Shown here: in pieces, positions 1 through 7,752 of the stretch
How the letters are laid out: every line of letters starts with the position of its first letter
Numbering within the stretch: the stretch's first letter is position 1
Source: Clostridia bacterium
GTDB taxonomy: Bacteria > Bacillota > Sulfobacillia > SLMV01
Reading direction: 5' to 3'
DNA length: 30,780 bases
NCBI GenBank assembly: GCA_007133365.1
Contig: SLMV01000034.1
Coordinates: forward strand, 1-30,780
Position numbers and translations under genes: made by a program
The notes under the pieces: model-generated
What the model was told of the DNA's origin: nothing
What the model saw: only the letters and a program-made list of their open reading frames with translations
Database searches by the model: none

Positions 1-272
1 CTCAATCAATCGCACCAAAAAGCCTAAAAAGAGAGCAACGCTGCCTTCCTGCTCGTTCTCTTTTTAGGAAACCCCATCGCCCACTTTGAAGGCAAAGCGA
101 AATCAACCTCCCGCTGACACGAAGAAAATGACCCAACGACTGCTCTCATCGCCGTCCGCCCGCTACCGCCAAATCCCACTTCGGATCGCATCTGAAACAA
201 ACTGGACACTCCTCGGAAACCATCTCTTACCGTCTTCCGACACAGTTAATACCACTGGAGTATTGGCTCAGA
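1..272. other. Intergenic region downstream of atpG
   Basis: No convincing gene is visible. Short open frames on both strands have no ribosome binding site and no recognisable protein. The only structured element is the A/T-based inverted repeat listed separately at 23-68. The ATPase operon on the minus strand ends at 273, so its transcript would run into this stretch. Confidence 0.6.
23..68. terminator. Bidirectional Rho-independent terminator candidate
   Basis: A perfect 12-bp inverted repeat (arms 23-34 CCTAAAAAGAGA and 57-68 TCTCTTTTTAGG) encloses a 22-nt loop. Partial GCA/TGC pairing continues inside the loop. The outer arm supplies a run of T on either strand, which is the usual form of a bidirectional terminator. 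It lies about 205 nt beyond the atpG stop, so it may end the ATPase transcript, an incoming plus-strand gene outside the window, or both. Confidence 0.65.
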
Positions 273-1187
273 CTATTGGGAATCGGAGGCATCTCGCTTA
301 TCTCGGATGGACTTGAAGCCGGATACGATATCGAGAAGCTCTTCGGTAATGGCATTTTGTCGCCCCTGTTGGAAGCGTGCCCTGAGCGACTCCAGGCGTT
401 CATCAATGTTCTTCTCCGCCCCTTGCATGGCCATCAAGCGACTCATGTTCTCGGCGGCCAGAGACTGTGCACAGGCCCGATAAACGGAAACGAAGAAGTA
501 TTGGCGCAGCAGTGCGGAAAGAAGGTTCTCCGTTGACATAGTGAAAGTGGGCAATGAACGAGACTGCCAACGAAGTCGCGTCCGGCGAAGGTCTTCCAAT
601 CGGATGGGTAGCAATGTCTCAGCCCGTGGGCTGAACCCGCCTGACAGGGGGCGGTTATAGAAGAGTATCACCCGATTGATCCCGTCCCGGGAACGCCATT
701 CCTCTATTCGCTCCAGTATTGACTGAACGAAGGGAGTAATGGCCGCGATGGAAGTCGGCATAGAAAGTGCATCGGTCAGGTCCACGCCGGCCGCGACTGC
801 CCGGGTAGTCACCTGCTCACCGGCGACCAGCACGACACCGTCCAGGGAGGATACGCCCGTTTTGTCCCCCTTGCCAAACCAATATTCATCCAAAGCATAA
901 GATGTTATCTGTTCATTGAAGCGACCGACCAGGCCATGATCCGAGCCGAGAACGATGGCCGCGACGGGGTGAAATTGGTCTGCCGATAGCGATGGCTCTT
1001 CGGCTCGCGATTCGAGGACGACGGACAATCCCAATTGGATTGTATGAAAGTAGGCATCGAGGGATTCCGATGCCCTCTCATACTGCCGTACGCTGGTCGC
1101 CGCCAGCGCCTTCATTGTACTCACAATGGACTGGAGGTCGTCCGCGCTCTCAATTTGTTTCTGAAGTGCCTCAAGACTCAAACTCAA
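273..1187 (-). CDS. atpG: N-ATPase gamma subunit AtpG
   Basis: This is the central-stalk subunit of the rotary ATP synthase/ATPase, coupling F1 catalysis to rotation of the membrane c-ring. The 304-residue protein shows the gamma-family layout: an N-terminal helix near residues 8-35 (I-x-S-x-x-D-L-Q-S-I-V-x-T-M-K-A-L-A), a divergent middle Rossmann-like domain, and a C-terminal helix with S-x-L-x-A-x-N-M-S-R-L-M-A-M and later N-A-I-T-E-E-L-L-D-I. The start is TTG at 1187, preceded by GAGGGGAG about 5 nt upstream. It is the last gene of the minus-strand operon, 70 nt after atpA. The middle domain differs from housekeeping F-type gamma subunits, as is usual for N-ATPases. The family call is secure. 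Confidence 0.93.
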   Translation of the reverse strand: MSLSLEALQKQIESADDLQSIVSTMKALAATSVRQYERASESLDAYFHTIQLGLSVVLESRAEEPSLSADQFHPVAAIVLGSDHGLVGRFNEQITSYALDEYWFGKGDKTGVSSLDGVVLVAGEQVTTRAVAAGVDLTDALSMPTSIAAITPFVQSILERIEEWRSRDGINRVILFYNRPLSGGFSPRAETLLPIRLEDLRRTRLRWQSRSLPTFTMSTENLLSALLRQYFFVSVYRACAQSLAAENMSRLMAMQGAEKNIDERLESLRARFQQGRQNAITEELLDIVSGFKSIRDKRDASDSQ

Positions 1188-1257
1188 GGAACTCCCCTCT
1201 CTTCGCGCACGTCAACTCGACACCTGCCCGCTCTCACACGTCATCACTCGGATACGA

Positions 1258-2820
1258 CTATTCGACTTCGAGTTTCTCAAACGAGTCCAAGGCGTCGCGC
1301 ACGCAGTCGAGGATGGCCGTTTTGTCATCCTCAGCGAGTTCTTCTCCGTCTTCGATCTTCTGCGAAATACCAGGAAGGTCGGTCCGGATCGCCTCTACAA
1401 TCTGGATTTCTGCACGGGGGATTCTCTCGACGTCAAGATCATCAAAGAGTCCTTCGGTGACGGCCAGAAGCACTGCAATTTGTTCGGGAATTGCAAGCGC
1501 CTGATGCTCCGGCTGGGTCAACACTTTCCGCACCCGCCGACCCCGCTCGATGGTATCCCGCGTTCTTTTGTCGAGGCGGGTGCCAAAACGGGCAAAGGTT
1601 TCCAACTCCTCGAATTGAGAATAGGAAAGCCGAAGACTCCCCGTCACTCCGCGATATGCGGGTAACTGCGTCTTGCCTCCGACCCGGGAAACCGATTTTC
1701 CCACGTCGATGGCGGGCAGATGGTTCCGCTGGAAAAGCTGCGGGGAGAGATAAATCTGCCCATCGGTAATAGATATCAGATTGGTTGGAATGTAGGCCGA
1801 GATATTCTGCCCCTGGGTCTCGATGATCGGCAACGCTGTCAACGAACCGCCGCCGAATTCAGAGCGCAAATGAGCAGAGCGCTCCAGAAGTCGCGAGTGC
1901 AAATAGAAAATGTCGCCGGGATACGCTTCGCGGCCGGGAGGTCTTTCCAACAGCAAAGAGAGTTCGCGGTAGGAGCGGGCGTGCAGGGTGAGATCATCGT
2001 AGACCACCAGGACATCTCGACCCTTCTCCATAAAGTATTCGGCGATGGTGGTCGCCGCAAAGGGAGCAAGGAAACGTAACCCGGCCGGCCCGTCGCCCGA
2101 GGCAATCATCACCACGGAATATTCGAGCGCCCCGTGCTCCGTCAACTGTGCCACGAATTTCGCCACATCGGCCCCCTGCTGCCCGATGGAACAATAAACG
2201 CAGATTACATCCTTGCCAGCCTGGTTAATCATGGTATCGAGGGCGATGGTTGTCTTTCCGGTTTGGCGATCGCCAAGGATGAGCTCGCGTTGTCCACGAC
2301 CGATGGGAATAAGTGCATCGATCGCCTTCAAACCCGTCTGCAAAGGTTCCGTCACGGGTGAACGGGCAACGATCGGGGGCGCTTCCCGTTCCACCGGCCA
2401 TCGCTCCTCAGCGCGGACTGGGTGGAGACCATCCAAGGGTTTCGCCGTGGTATCGATGACGCGCCCGAGCAGTCCCTCACCCACCGGAATGTCCGCCACA
2501 CGACCAGTACGGCGCACCCGATCACCCGACGTAATGTTCCCGGCATCACCGAGCATGATAACCCCGAGCTCGCCGGGATCGAGATTGAATGCCATCCCCA
2601 AGGTGCCATCGGAAAACTGTACCATCTCCTCTGCCCCGATGCCGGGTAAGCCCGACACGAGGGCAATGCCGCTACCGATAGCCGTCACCACGCCGATCTC
2701 TTCGACCGCGAGTGGGGGATGATCCGCGTCGAAAGCGCGTTTTAACGCGCGTTCGGCCCCTTCAGCAGCACCGCGGAAATCGGATAACAATGATCCTCGT
2801 TCACTCTCCGATCCCGCCAT
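1258..2820 (-). CDS. atpA: N-ATPase alpha subunit AtpA
   Basis: This is the non-catalytic nucleotide-binding subunit of the F1-type head. The 520-residue protein has a beta-barrel N-terminal domain, a Walker A motif G-D-R-Q-T-G-K-T near residue 180, the D-D-L-T motif of alpha subunits, and the conserved R-P-P-G-R-E-A-Y-P-G-D and I-S-I-T-D-G-Q-I-Y-L signatures. It overlaps the 3' end of atpF by 20 nt and precedes atpG. The N-terminus (S-E-R-G-S-L-L-S-D-F onward) lacks the delta-binding sequence of housekeeping alpha subunits. This fits N-ATPases, which have no separate delta subunit. An alpha rather than beta assignment follows from the sequence around Walker A and from operon order. Confidence 0.95.
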   Translation of the reverse strand: MAGSESERGSLLSDFRGAAEGAERALKRAFDADHPPLAVEEIGVVTAIGSGIALVSGLPGIGAEEMVQFSDGTLGMAFNLDPGELGVIMLGDAGNITSGDRVRRTGRVADIPVGEGLLGRVIDTTAKPLDGLHPVRAEERWPVEREAPPIVARSPVTEPLQTGLKAIDALIPIGRGQRELILGDRQTGKTTIALDTMINQAGKDVICVYCSIGQQGADVAKFVAQLTEHGALEYSVVMIASGDGPAGLRFLAPFAATTIAEYFMEKGRDVLVVYDDLTLHARSYRELSLLLERPPGREAYPGDIFYLHSRLLERSAHLRSEFGGGSLTALPIIETQGQNISAYIPTNLISITDGQIYLSPQLFQRNHLPAIDVGKSVSRVGGKTQLPAYRGVTGSLRLSYSQFEELETFARFGTRLDKRTRDTIERGRRVRKVLTQPEHQALAIPEQIAVLLAVTEGLFDDLDVERIPRAEIQIVEAIRTDLPGISQKIEDGEELAEDDKTAILDCVRDALDSFEKLEVE

Positions 2821-3607
2821 CGCCCAACACCTCCGTCCCGGTCATCGGTTCGTCCATCTCCCCGAGGATGCGGGCTTCCAATCCGTTGAGGTAGTCGTCG
2901 ATGCTCCAACCAACTCGGTGGCCACCGCTTTCCAACTCAAAGCCGCAAATCAAGTCGGGATCGCCCTCGACGATAAGGCGGATTCGGTCACCCGCCTCCG
3001 GCAAGATTTCTCGCAGTGTCGCCGCCAGTTCTTCAAGCCTATTCTCCTCAATTTCGAAGACGCTACGGAGGGCAATCACGTAATCGGCTGTTACCACGGC
3101 ATCAGAAAACCTCCCGAGGGATTCCTCGGAGAAAGAGCCCATTTCGACCAAAAATTGCGCCCAGATGAGTTCTTCGAGATGGGCGTCGGCCAAATCTGAG
3201 AGACATCGACGGGCGATGGCACAGGCCTGTTCGCCAATTCGTCGCCGGAGTTCACGTATAAAGATGTTGCGCTCACGCTCAAAATCTTGCTCCCACAGCT
3301 TCTTAGTTCGCTGAACATCTAAACGCGCCTCTTGAAGCATGGCGCGCTTCTTCTCTTCAGCGTCAACCCGCGCCTTTTCGATTATCTCGTCGGTGCGCTC
3401 CTGCAATTCCTTGGTCTTTCGCTGATAGGTTTGGGACGCTTCCATCGCCTCTCGTTGTCGTTGGGCCGCCTCCTCCTCACGCCTCATTATCTTTTCTTCG
3501 CGTTCATCCATGGTTCTGATGATGGGCCCGTAAAGAAAATGGCGCAACAAAAAGACCAGGACCATGAAGTTGATGATCTGAAATATGATGGTATACCAGT
3601 CAATCAT
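2801..3607 (-). CDS. atpF: N-ATPase subunit b, long form with delta-like tail (AtpF)
   Basis: This is the peripheral-stalk subunit that anchors the head to the membrane sector. One N-terminal membrane helix (roughly residues 8-25, I-I-F-Q-I-I-N-F-M-V-L-V-F-L-L) is followed by a long charged coiled coil (about 30-125, rich in E, R, K and Q). The C-terminal part, about 140 residues, contains a delta-like segment with L-R-x-x-L-P-E-A-G and I-V-E-G-D-P-D-L-I-C-G-F-E. At about 268 residues it is much longer than F-type b (about 160). This fits the long N-ATPase AtpF, whose C-terminus replaces the absent delta subunit. An ATG at 3607 and a TTG at 3610 are both served by a GGGGGG tract; the ATG was chosen. 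Confidence 0.9.
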   Translation of the reverse strand: MIDWYTIIFQIINFMVLVFLLRHFLYGPIIRTMDEREEKIMRREEEAAQRQREAMEASQTYQRKTKELQERTDEIIEKARVDAEEKKRAMLQEARLDVQRTKKLWEQDFERERNIFIRELRRRIGEQACAIARRCLSDLADAHLEELIWAQFLVEMGSFSEESLGRFSDAVVTADYVIALRSVFEIEENRLEELAATLREILPEAGDRIRLIVEGDPDLICGFELESGGHRVGWSIDDYLNGLEARILGEMDEPMTGTEVLGDGGIGE

Positions 3608-3649
3608 CAAGATTTACCCCCCGTCTTAAATTCCTCATAGATCCAGTGC

Positions 3650-3919
3650 TCACTGCTGGAGGAAATAGTTCCAGAACGGGTTGGCAAAAATGAGAATCAT
3701 GGTTACCACAAAACAGTAGATCGCGGTGGATTCGATCATGGCTAATCCGACGAACAAAACCCGCGTGATCGTGTTGGCTTCGTCAGGCTGTTGGGCAATA
3801 GACCCTAAAGCCTGAGAAACGGCGCGACCCTGTGCCAGGGCGGGACCGATGGAGCCCAACGCCATGGTGAACCCAGCAACAGCGATCGAGACGATGCCGA
3901 CGAGATGTAGATTTTCCAT
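3650..3919 (-). CDS. atpE: N-ATPase c-ring subunit AtpE with sodium-binding signature
   Basis: This is the proteolipid that forms the membrane rotor and carries the coupling ion. The 89-residue hairpin has two membrane helices joined by the polar loop R-A-x-S-Q-A-L-G-S-I-A-Q-Q-P. Ion ligands visible by alignment with the Ilyobacter tartaricus Na+ ATP synthase c subunit are Q30, E63, S64, T65 and Y68 (motif I-E-S-T-A-I-Y). Together these point to Na+ rather than H+. The start at 3919 has GGGGAG spaced 7 nt. A longer upstream frame has no comparable signal and would overlap the end of atpB. Only 1 nt separates the atpB stop from this start, which suggests translational coupling. Confidence 0.96.
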   Translation of the reverse strand: MENLHLVGIVSIAVAGFTMALGSIGPALAQGRAVSQALGSIAQQPDEANTITRVLFVGLAMIESTAIYCFVVTMILIFANPFWNYFLQQ

Positions 3920-3920
3920 T

Positions 3921-4628
3921 TCACTTCTCCCCTTTGTCTTTTCGACTCTCGTGCGCTCTGCTAGCCGAGGCGATATAAACCATTGCCAAAATGGCAAAAA
4001 TATAGGCTTGGATCAGGCCCGTGAGCAAACCCAGCACCTGCATGACGACGGGAAAGATCAAAGGTGTAATCGTGAGCAAGATTGCAACAATGACGGTACC
4101 ACTCATCATGTTCCCGTAGAGGCGGACCGCCAGGGCCAGCGTACGGCTGAGTTCACCGATTACGTTAAACGGTAGCATTATGTATGTGGGTTGTACGTAT
4201 TGGCGGAGATAATCCCCTAACCCGCGTCGGGCGATGCCAAATACGGGCACGGCAATGAAAACGCAAATTGCTAAGGCGGCCGTCGTCGACAACGAACTGG
4301 TCGGGGGGATGTATCCGGGAACCACAGCGATAATGTTGGAGATGGCGATAAAGATGAAAAGCGTGCCGACAAAGGGCAAATAAGGTCCGGGCTCTTGCCG
4401 ACTGACTTCGCGGATTTGGCCGTTGATTCCGTTAATCAAGACTTCGAGTAGATTCTGCCAGCGCGAAAGCGTCCCCTTGCTCGTCAGATTCCTGGTAATC
4501 AGCCAAGACCCGAAGGCCAATAGGAACATGGTGATCCAGGTGAAAAGAAGGGTCGCATTCACCTTAAACCAAGCCCACTGGAAGATGATGATTTCATCAG
4601 GATTGATCGTCACTTTGCATAACACCAC
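3921..4628 (-). CDS. atpB: N-ATPase subunit a AtpB
   Basis: This membrane stator subunit forms the two ion half-channels next to the c-ring. The protein of about 230 residues is strongly hydrophobic, with five to six membrane helices. The conserved stator arginine sits in the segment G-E-L-S-R-T-L-A-L-A-V-R-L-Y-G-N-M-M-S-G, which is diagnostic of subunit a. The N-terminus P-D-E-I-I-I-F-Q-W is typical of the N-ATPase form. The exact start is uncertain. GTG codons at 4628, 4625 and 4613 are in frame; 4613 best matches the usual family N-terminus, while the upstream ones sit closer to purine-rich sequence. All overlap the 3' end of atpR. Confidence 0.92.
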   Translation of the reverse strand: MVLCKVTINPDEIIIFQWAWFKVNATLLFTWITMFLLAFGSWLITRNLTSKGTLSRWQNLLEVLINGINGQIREVSRQEPGPYLPFVGTLFIFIAISNIIAVVPGYIPPTSSLSTTAALAICVFIAVPVFGIARRGLGDYLRQYVQPTYIMLPFNVIGELSRTLALAVRLYGNMMSGTVIVAILLTITPLIFPVVMQVLGLLTGLIQAYIFAILAMVYIASASRAHESRKDKGEK

Positions 4629-4911
4629 CTATCTCAATGCTTGGCTTTGGTCCCAACCAATGCGTAAGGAAAATCCTCACAACCAAGAAGGCCAGCAACC
4701 CGGCCATCAGTTGCAACGGACCGAACCGCAAAAGTAAGTAGAAACCAACGATGGCGACAGCGGAACGAAGCAGGAAGCTGATCCCAAAGAACCAGTAGGA
4801 TGCATCACCATCCCTCACCTTGCGCACCGTCCACCAAAGCCCACCGAAAAACAAGCCCCCCAGGCAAGCGCCGATCAGAATTGACAGAACCATTTGTAAC
4901 CAAAGCACCAT
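4597..4911 (-). CDS. atpR: N-ATPase accessory membrane protein AtpR
   Basis: This small polytopic protein is specific to N-ATPase operons and is thought to assist c-ring or membrane-sector assembly. About 104 residues hold three predicted membrane helices: residues near 3-22, 33-60 around W-F-F-G-I-S-F-L-L-R-S-A-V, and 62-85. The L-R-S-A-V-A-I-V-G-F-Y segment and the L-x-G-F-L/L-A-F-L-V-V-R helix resemble the AtpR family. An ATG at 4911 with a GGGGGG tract 6 nt upstream is preferred over the ATG at 4932, which has no signal. Its end overlaps the start of atpB. Identification rests largely on its position between atpQ and atpB together with its size and topology. Confidence 0.82.
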   Translation of the reverse strand: MVLWLQMVLSILIGACLGGLFFGGLWWTVRKVRDGDASYWFFGISFLLRSAVAIVGFYLLLRFGPLQLMAGLLAFLVVRIFLTHWLGPKPSIEIGGVMQSDDQS

Positions 4912-5061
4912 CCGTCGCCCCCCTACAAACATGAACCATCACCGCATCCGTCGGGGAATCCCCCCGGCTCCGGGGCAACCGGCACGCAGGCGGCATATCG
5001 CGGTGAAACCGGACCCCCTCAATGCTTTCATACATGATACTGCGTGCCAACACATTACCAT
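4912..5061 (-). other. Structured gap between atpQ and atpR
   Basis: This 150-nt spacer lies inside an operon whose other junctions mostly overlap or nearly abut. It contains a GC-rich hairpin at 4962-4975 (arms CCCCGG/CCGGGG, 2-nt loop) and an overlapping GGGGAATCCCC element at 4953-4963. No open frame with a ribosome binding site was found. It could be a pause or processing site that adjusts subunit ratios; that role is inferred. Confidence 0.45.
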
Positions 5062-5397
5062 CTACTCCTCTTCTTCGTCCTCAAGACGACTCTCTCGGCG
5101 AATCCAGTACCAGGCATTCATACACCCGGAGATCAAACCGAGAATGAACATTGTCAAAGTCCAGGAATACCTACTCGGCCAGGCTCGATCCATCCAGATG
5201 CCAAGCAATATCCCCAGCAAGGTGGTGAGGGCGACGGTCCAACCAACCATGCCGAACATTCCGATCCCAAACCACACGCTGCGGTCTCGTCGCTGACGCG
5301 CCTTGACGCGGCGATCCGCCTTCTTCCCGACCGTATCCGGCAGGCATTCGTCGCGGCTCGATCGATCTCCCTTATTGCCCTTTTCCTCGGAGCTCAC
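5062..5397 (-). CDS. atpQ: N-ATPase accessory protein AtpQ (AtpI-like)
   Basis: This small membrane protein belongs to the AtpI/AtpQ group that accompanies ATP synthase operons and is linked to c-ring assembly or cation handling. The 111-residue protein has a long, highly charged N-terminus (about 40 residues, many K, R, D and E). Two membrane helices follow near residues 42-67 (G-M-V-G-W-T-V-A-L-T-T-L-L-G) and 78-97 (L-T-M-F-I-L-G-L-I-S-G). It ends in an acidic tail L-E-D-E-E-E-E. The G-I-x-L-D-x-x-W-P-type turn (G-I-W-M-D-R-A-W-P) between the helices is typical of this family. It overlaps the end of atpC by 4 nt. The charged N-terminal extension is longer than usual. Confidence 0.85.
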   Translation of the reverse strand: MSSEEKGNKGDRSSRDECLPDTVGKKADRRVKARQRRDRSVWFGIGMFGMVGWTVALTTLLGILLGIWMDRAWPSRYSWTLTMFILGLISGCMNAWYWIRRESRLEDEEEE

Positions 5398-5792
5398 GAA
5401 CCTTCTCCTCCCAGACGTGTAAAGCGTAACAGAGTATCCATTTCGAGTCGTGCAATCACCGATCGCGCCTTTTGCTCACTCTCACCCAAAACTCGCAACT
5501 CTCGTTCCACGATATCTCTTAACTCCTCCAGATCGTCCCCGGGAACCCCGCGGGCCGTCGAAACGTGGACTTGGTCGCTCTGTTTCACCAAAATGCCTTC
5601 GTCCATCGCCACGAAGTGCTCTTCATCATCCGCCGTCACGTACGCGAAGATACTCGGGACCAGGGCCGCCACGAAATCTACGTGATGCGGCAGAAGGGCA
5701 AAAAAACCGTTTTCGGCCTCGGCGACCACCTTCGTCACACTTCGCTCCAAAAGGATTCGATCCGGAAGGAGGACTTTCAGATTCATAATCAT
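5394..5792 (-). CDS. atpC: N-ATPase epsilon subunit AtpC
   Basis: This central-stalk subunit contacts the c-ring and regulates ATP hydrolysis. The 132-residue protein begins with a beta-sandwich domain containing M-N-L-K-V-L-L-P-D-R-I-L and the F-x-x-L-P-H-H-x-D-F-V segment typical of epsilon (residues 30-42). It ends in a short helical hairpin (about 90-125). The start ATG-ATT-ATG at 5792 overlaps the atpD stop in an ATGA, and its own end overlaps atpQ. Both overlaps suggest translational coupling along the operon. Confidence 0.93.
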   Translation of the reverse strand: MIMNLKVLLPDRILLERSVTKVVAEAENGFFALLPHHVDFVAALVPSIFAYVTADDEEHFVAMDEGILVKQSDQVHVSTARGVPGDDLEELRDIVERELRVLGESEQKARSVIARLEMDTLLRFTRLGGEGS

Positions 5793-7216
5793 ACCTCAAA
5801 CCCCTCCGTCGCCCCGCCGTGCTCGGAGTCCAGTTCCCCGATGGTGCCAAGCATGTAAAGATCCCCCTCGGGGCGATCGGCGAATTCATCGGCGAGAATT
5901 CGTTCAGAACCCTCGATTGCCTCTTCCAGATCCACAACCTTGCCGGTTTGCCCGGTAAATTGCTCGGTGGTAACGAAGGGCTGAGTGAGGAAGCGCTCGA
6001 GGCGTCGGGCTCGGTTTACGACTTGTCGGTCCTCCTGAGACAACTCCTCCAAGCCGAGCATGGCGATAATATCCTTTAGTTCTTCGTATTGGGCTAGGGT
6101 ACGTCGCACCTCCAGGGCCACCCGATAATGCCGCTCCCCCACCACCGAGGGCGTGAGCATTTTCGACCACGAACGCAAGGGTTCAACGGCCGGATAAAAT
6201 CCTTCGCTGGCCCGCTTTCGGGAGAGAATGATGGAAGCCGACAAATGCGCAAAAATGTGAGTGGCAGACGGATCCGAGAAGTCGTCGGCGGGGACATAAA
6301 CCGCCTGAATCGAGGTGATGGCCCCGGTGGCCGTGTTCGAAATTCGCTCCTGCAAGCCGGCGATCTCCGTGGATAAGGTGGGTTGGTAGCCTACCCGGGA
6401 CGGCATCTTTCCCAAAAGTCCCGATACCTCGGAGCCAGCTTGCACAAAGCGAAAGATGTTATCGATGAGGAAAAGGACATCGCGTTTCTCTTCGTCGCGG
6501 AAATGCTCCGCCATGGTTGCGGCAGAATGCCCCACTAAAAAGCGAGCACCCGGGGGTTCGTTCATCTGGCCGAAGACCATAACCGTGTTATCAAGAACGC
6601 CTGCGTCCCGAATATCCCGATACAATTCTTCCGCTTCACGGGACCGCTCGCCGATGCCGCAAAAAATGCTTACCCCTTCGTGTTTGCCCACAGTATTGCT
6701 GATGAGTTCGGTTATGAGCACGGTCTTGCCGACTCCGGCCCCGCCAAAAAGGCCCGCCTTTCCGCCTCGCTCAAGGGGAGTAAGTAGATCGATCGCCTTG
6801 ATGCCCGTCTCGAATATCCCGGGAGTCGTGATTCTCCGGGACACGGCGGCAGATGGCTGATGAATCCCGCGCTTCTTTACATCCACCAGTGATGGCCCCT
6901 CATCGATCGTCTCCGAAAAATTAAACATCCTACCGAGCGTCGGTTCGCCGACCGGCACCTGTATCATGTCTCCCGAATCCACAACCGGATCAGCACGACT
7001 CAGACCCTTGGTGGGCGTCAGCGCAATGCAACGGGCGATCCCGCCCTGGTGATACGATACCACCTCCATGACAATGTGGCCGGCATCCAGTCGGTTATGA
7101 AGGCGCGGAAGATGGTCGCCAAAATGGACGTCGACAACGCTTCCCCGCACCGATGACACAGTGCCAACTAGACCCGGTTGAACGGATTCATCCATTTTTC
7201 GTCGCAACAATGTCAA
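5789..7216 (-). CDS. atpD: N-ATPase beta subunit AtpD
   Basis: This is the catalytic nucleotide-binding subunit of the rotary ATPase. The 475-residue protein has Walker A G-G-A-G-V-G-K-T near residue 155, the catalytic glutamate region G-E-R-S-R-E, Walker B L-F-L-I-D-N-I-F-R-F, and the conserved G-Y-Q-P-T-L-S-T-E-I. The TTG at 7216 is preferred because GAGGGGAG lies about 6 nt upstream, whereas the internal ATG at 7195 has none. It heads the canonical N-ATPase order atpD-C-Q-R-B-E-F-A-G. Having atpD and atpC first, rather than last as in housekeeping atp operons, is the hallmark of the N-type. A small ORF upstream overlaps this start by 4 nt. Confidence 0.96.
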   Translation of the reverse strand: MTLLRRKMDESVQPGLVGTVSSVRGSVVDVHFGDHLPRLHNRLDAGHIVMEVVSYHQGGIARCIALTPTKGLSRADPVVDSGDMIQVPVGEPTLGRMFNFSETIDEGPSLVDVKKRGIHQPSAAVSRRITTPGIFETGIKAIDLLTPLERGGKAGLFGGAGVGKTVLITELISNTVGKHEGVSIFCGIGERSREAEELYRDIRDAGVLDNTVMVFGQMNEPPGARFLVGHSAATMAEHFRDEEKRDVLFLIDNIFRFVQAGSEVSGLLGKMPSRVGYQPTLSTEIAGLQERISNTATGAITSIQAVYVPADDFSDPSATHIFAHLSASIILSRKRASEGFYPAVEPLRSWSKMLTPSVVGERHYRVALEVRRTLAQYEELKDIIAMLGLEELSQEDRQVVNRARRLERFLTQPFVTTEQFTGQTGKVVDLEEAIEGSERILADEFADRPEGDLYMLGTIGELDSEHGGATEGFEV

Positions 7217-7404
7217 TGATTGCTCCCCTCTGATAGGAGGTCAACGGCTCGGCAAGATTCTCGATCACCGCGTTTGAATAGATATATTCCCCGAACATTT
7301 TCACCATTTGCCCGATTCGCTTCGAAATATTCAGATTCTATTACGTCAAATTGTACCAAAGGCACATTTCCCCGGCAAACGCCACCACCCAAGGCAGGAA
7401 TCAT
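7213..7404 (-). CDS. Candidate small leader protein of the N-ATPase operon
   Basis: This is a 63-codon open frame of unknown function. It starts with ATG at 7404, preceded by TAGGAG with 8-nt spacing. Its TGA stop (7215-7213) overlaps the TTG start of atpD by 4 nt, the same kind of junction found at atpD/atpC and atpC/atpQ. The predicted product is soluble and mixed in charge, with two cysteines near residues 10 and 53. No family is recognised. It could be a genuine small subunit or regulator, a translated leader that couples atpD translation, or a chance frame. The ribosome binding site and overlap favour translation. Confidence 0.4.
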   Translation of the reverse strand: MIPALGGGVCRGNVPLVQFDVIESEYFEANRANGENVRGIYLFKRGDRESCRAVDLLSEGSNH

Positions 7405-7752
7405 TCACTTTGCTCCTACAATGACCGCACCGATGACTCACACTTTAAAATTCCCCCAATATGACTTCCGGAAACCAATCTGTTCTGACAAACCCTTACG
7501 CAACGTAACCCCTGCTGCCCACATCGTGGTGCTTAGACCACCCAATTGCAAAAACGCGCTATCTTCCGTTGCGATTTTTGTAATGAGAGCATGAGAACCG
7601 ATTGATGTGGGGGAGCTGAGGCAATCCATTGGGTGCATTTCCGTCACCGTTGTGATAGGCTAAGTGGTCCAATTGGTGTCATTGAAGTTAAAATAGCGCG
7701 AAAACGACGGTGGCGAGACCATCGCCCTTCTCGTTATAAGGAGGATCTTAAT
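7405..7752. other. Divergent intergenic region between ATPase operon and typA
   Basis: This stretch must hold the promoters for the minus-strand ATPase operon and the plus-strand typA gene. No consensus -35/-10 pair stands out for either. A short hairpin (GGCGA 7712-7716 / TCGCC 7722-7726) lies just upstream of the typA ribosome binding site. No gene is supported here; an open frame on the minus strand (7438-7647) has no family resemblance. Confidence 0.45.
7738..7744 (+). promoter_or_regulatory. Ribosome binding site that decides a TTG start for typA
   Basis: AAGGAGG sits 8 nt upstream of an in-frame TTG at 7753. The first in-frame ATG near the conserved domain (7786) has only a weak GGAAAG upstream. 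The TTG start adds 11 residues (L-V-G-N-L-V-G-K-T-D-T) ahead of the usual M-x-I-R-N beginning. Confidence 0.7.

Noticed and set aside
24..316. Short open frames on both strands downstream of atpG
   Set aside because: They lack ribosome binding sites, conserved motifs and plausible codon use, and they overlap the terminator or atpG.
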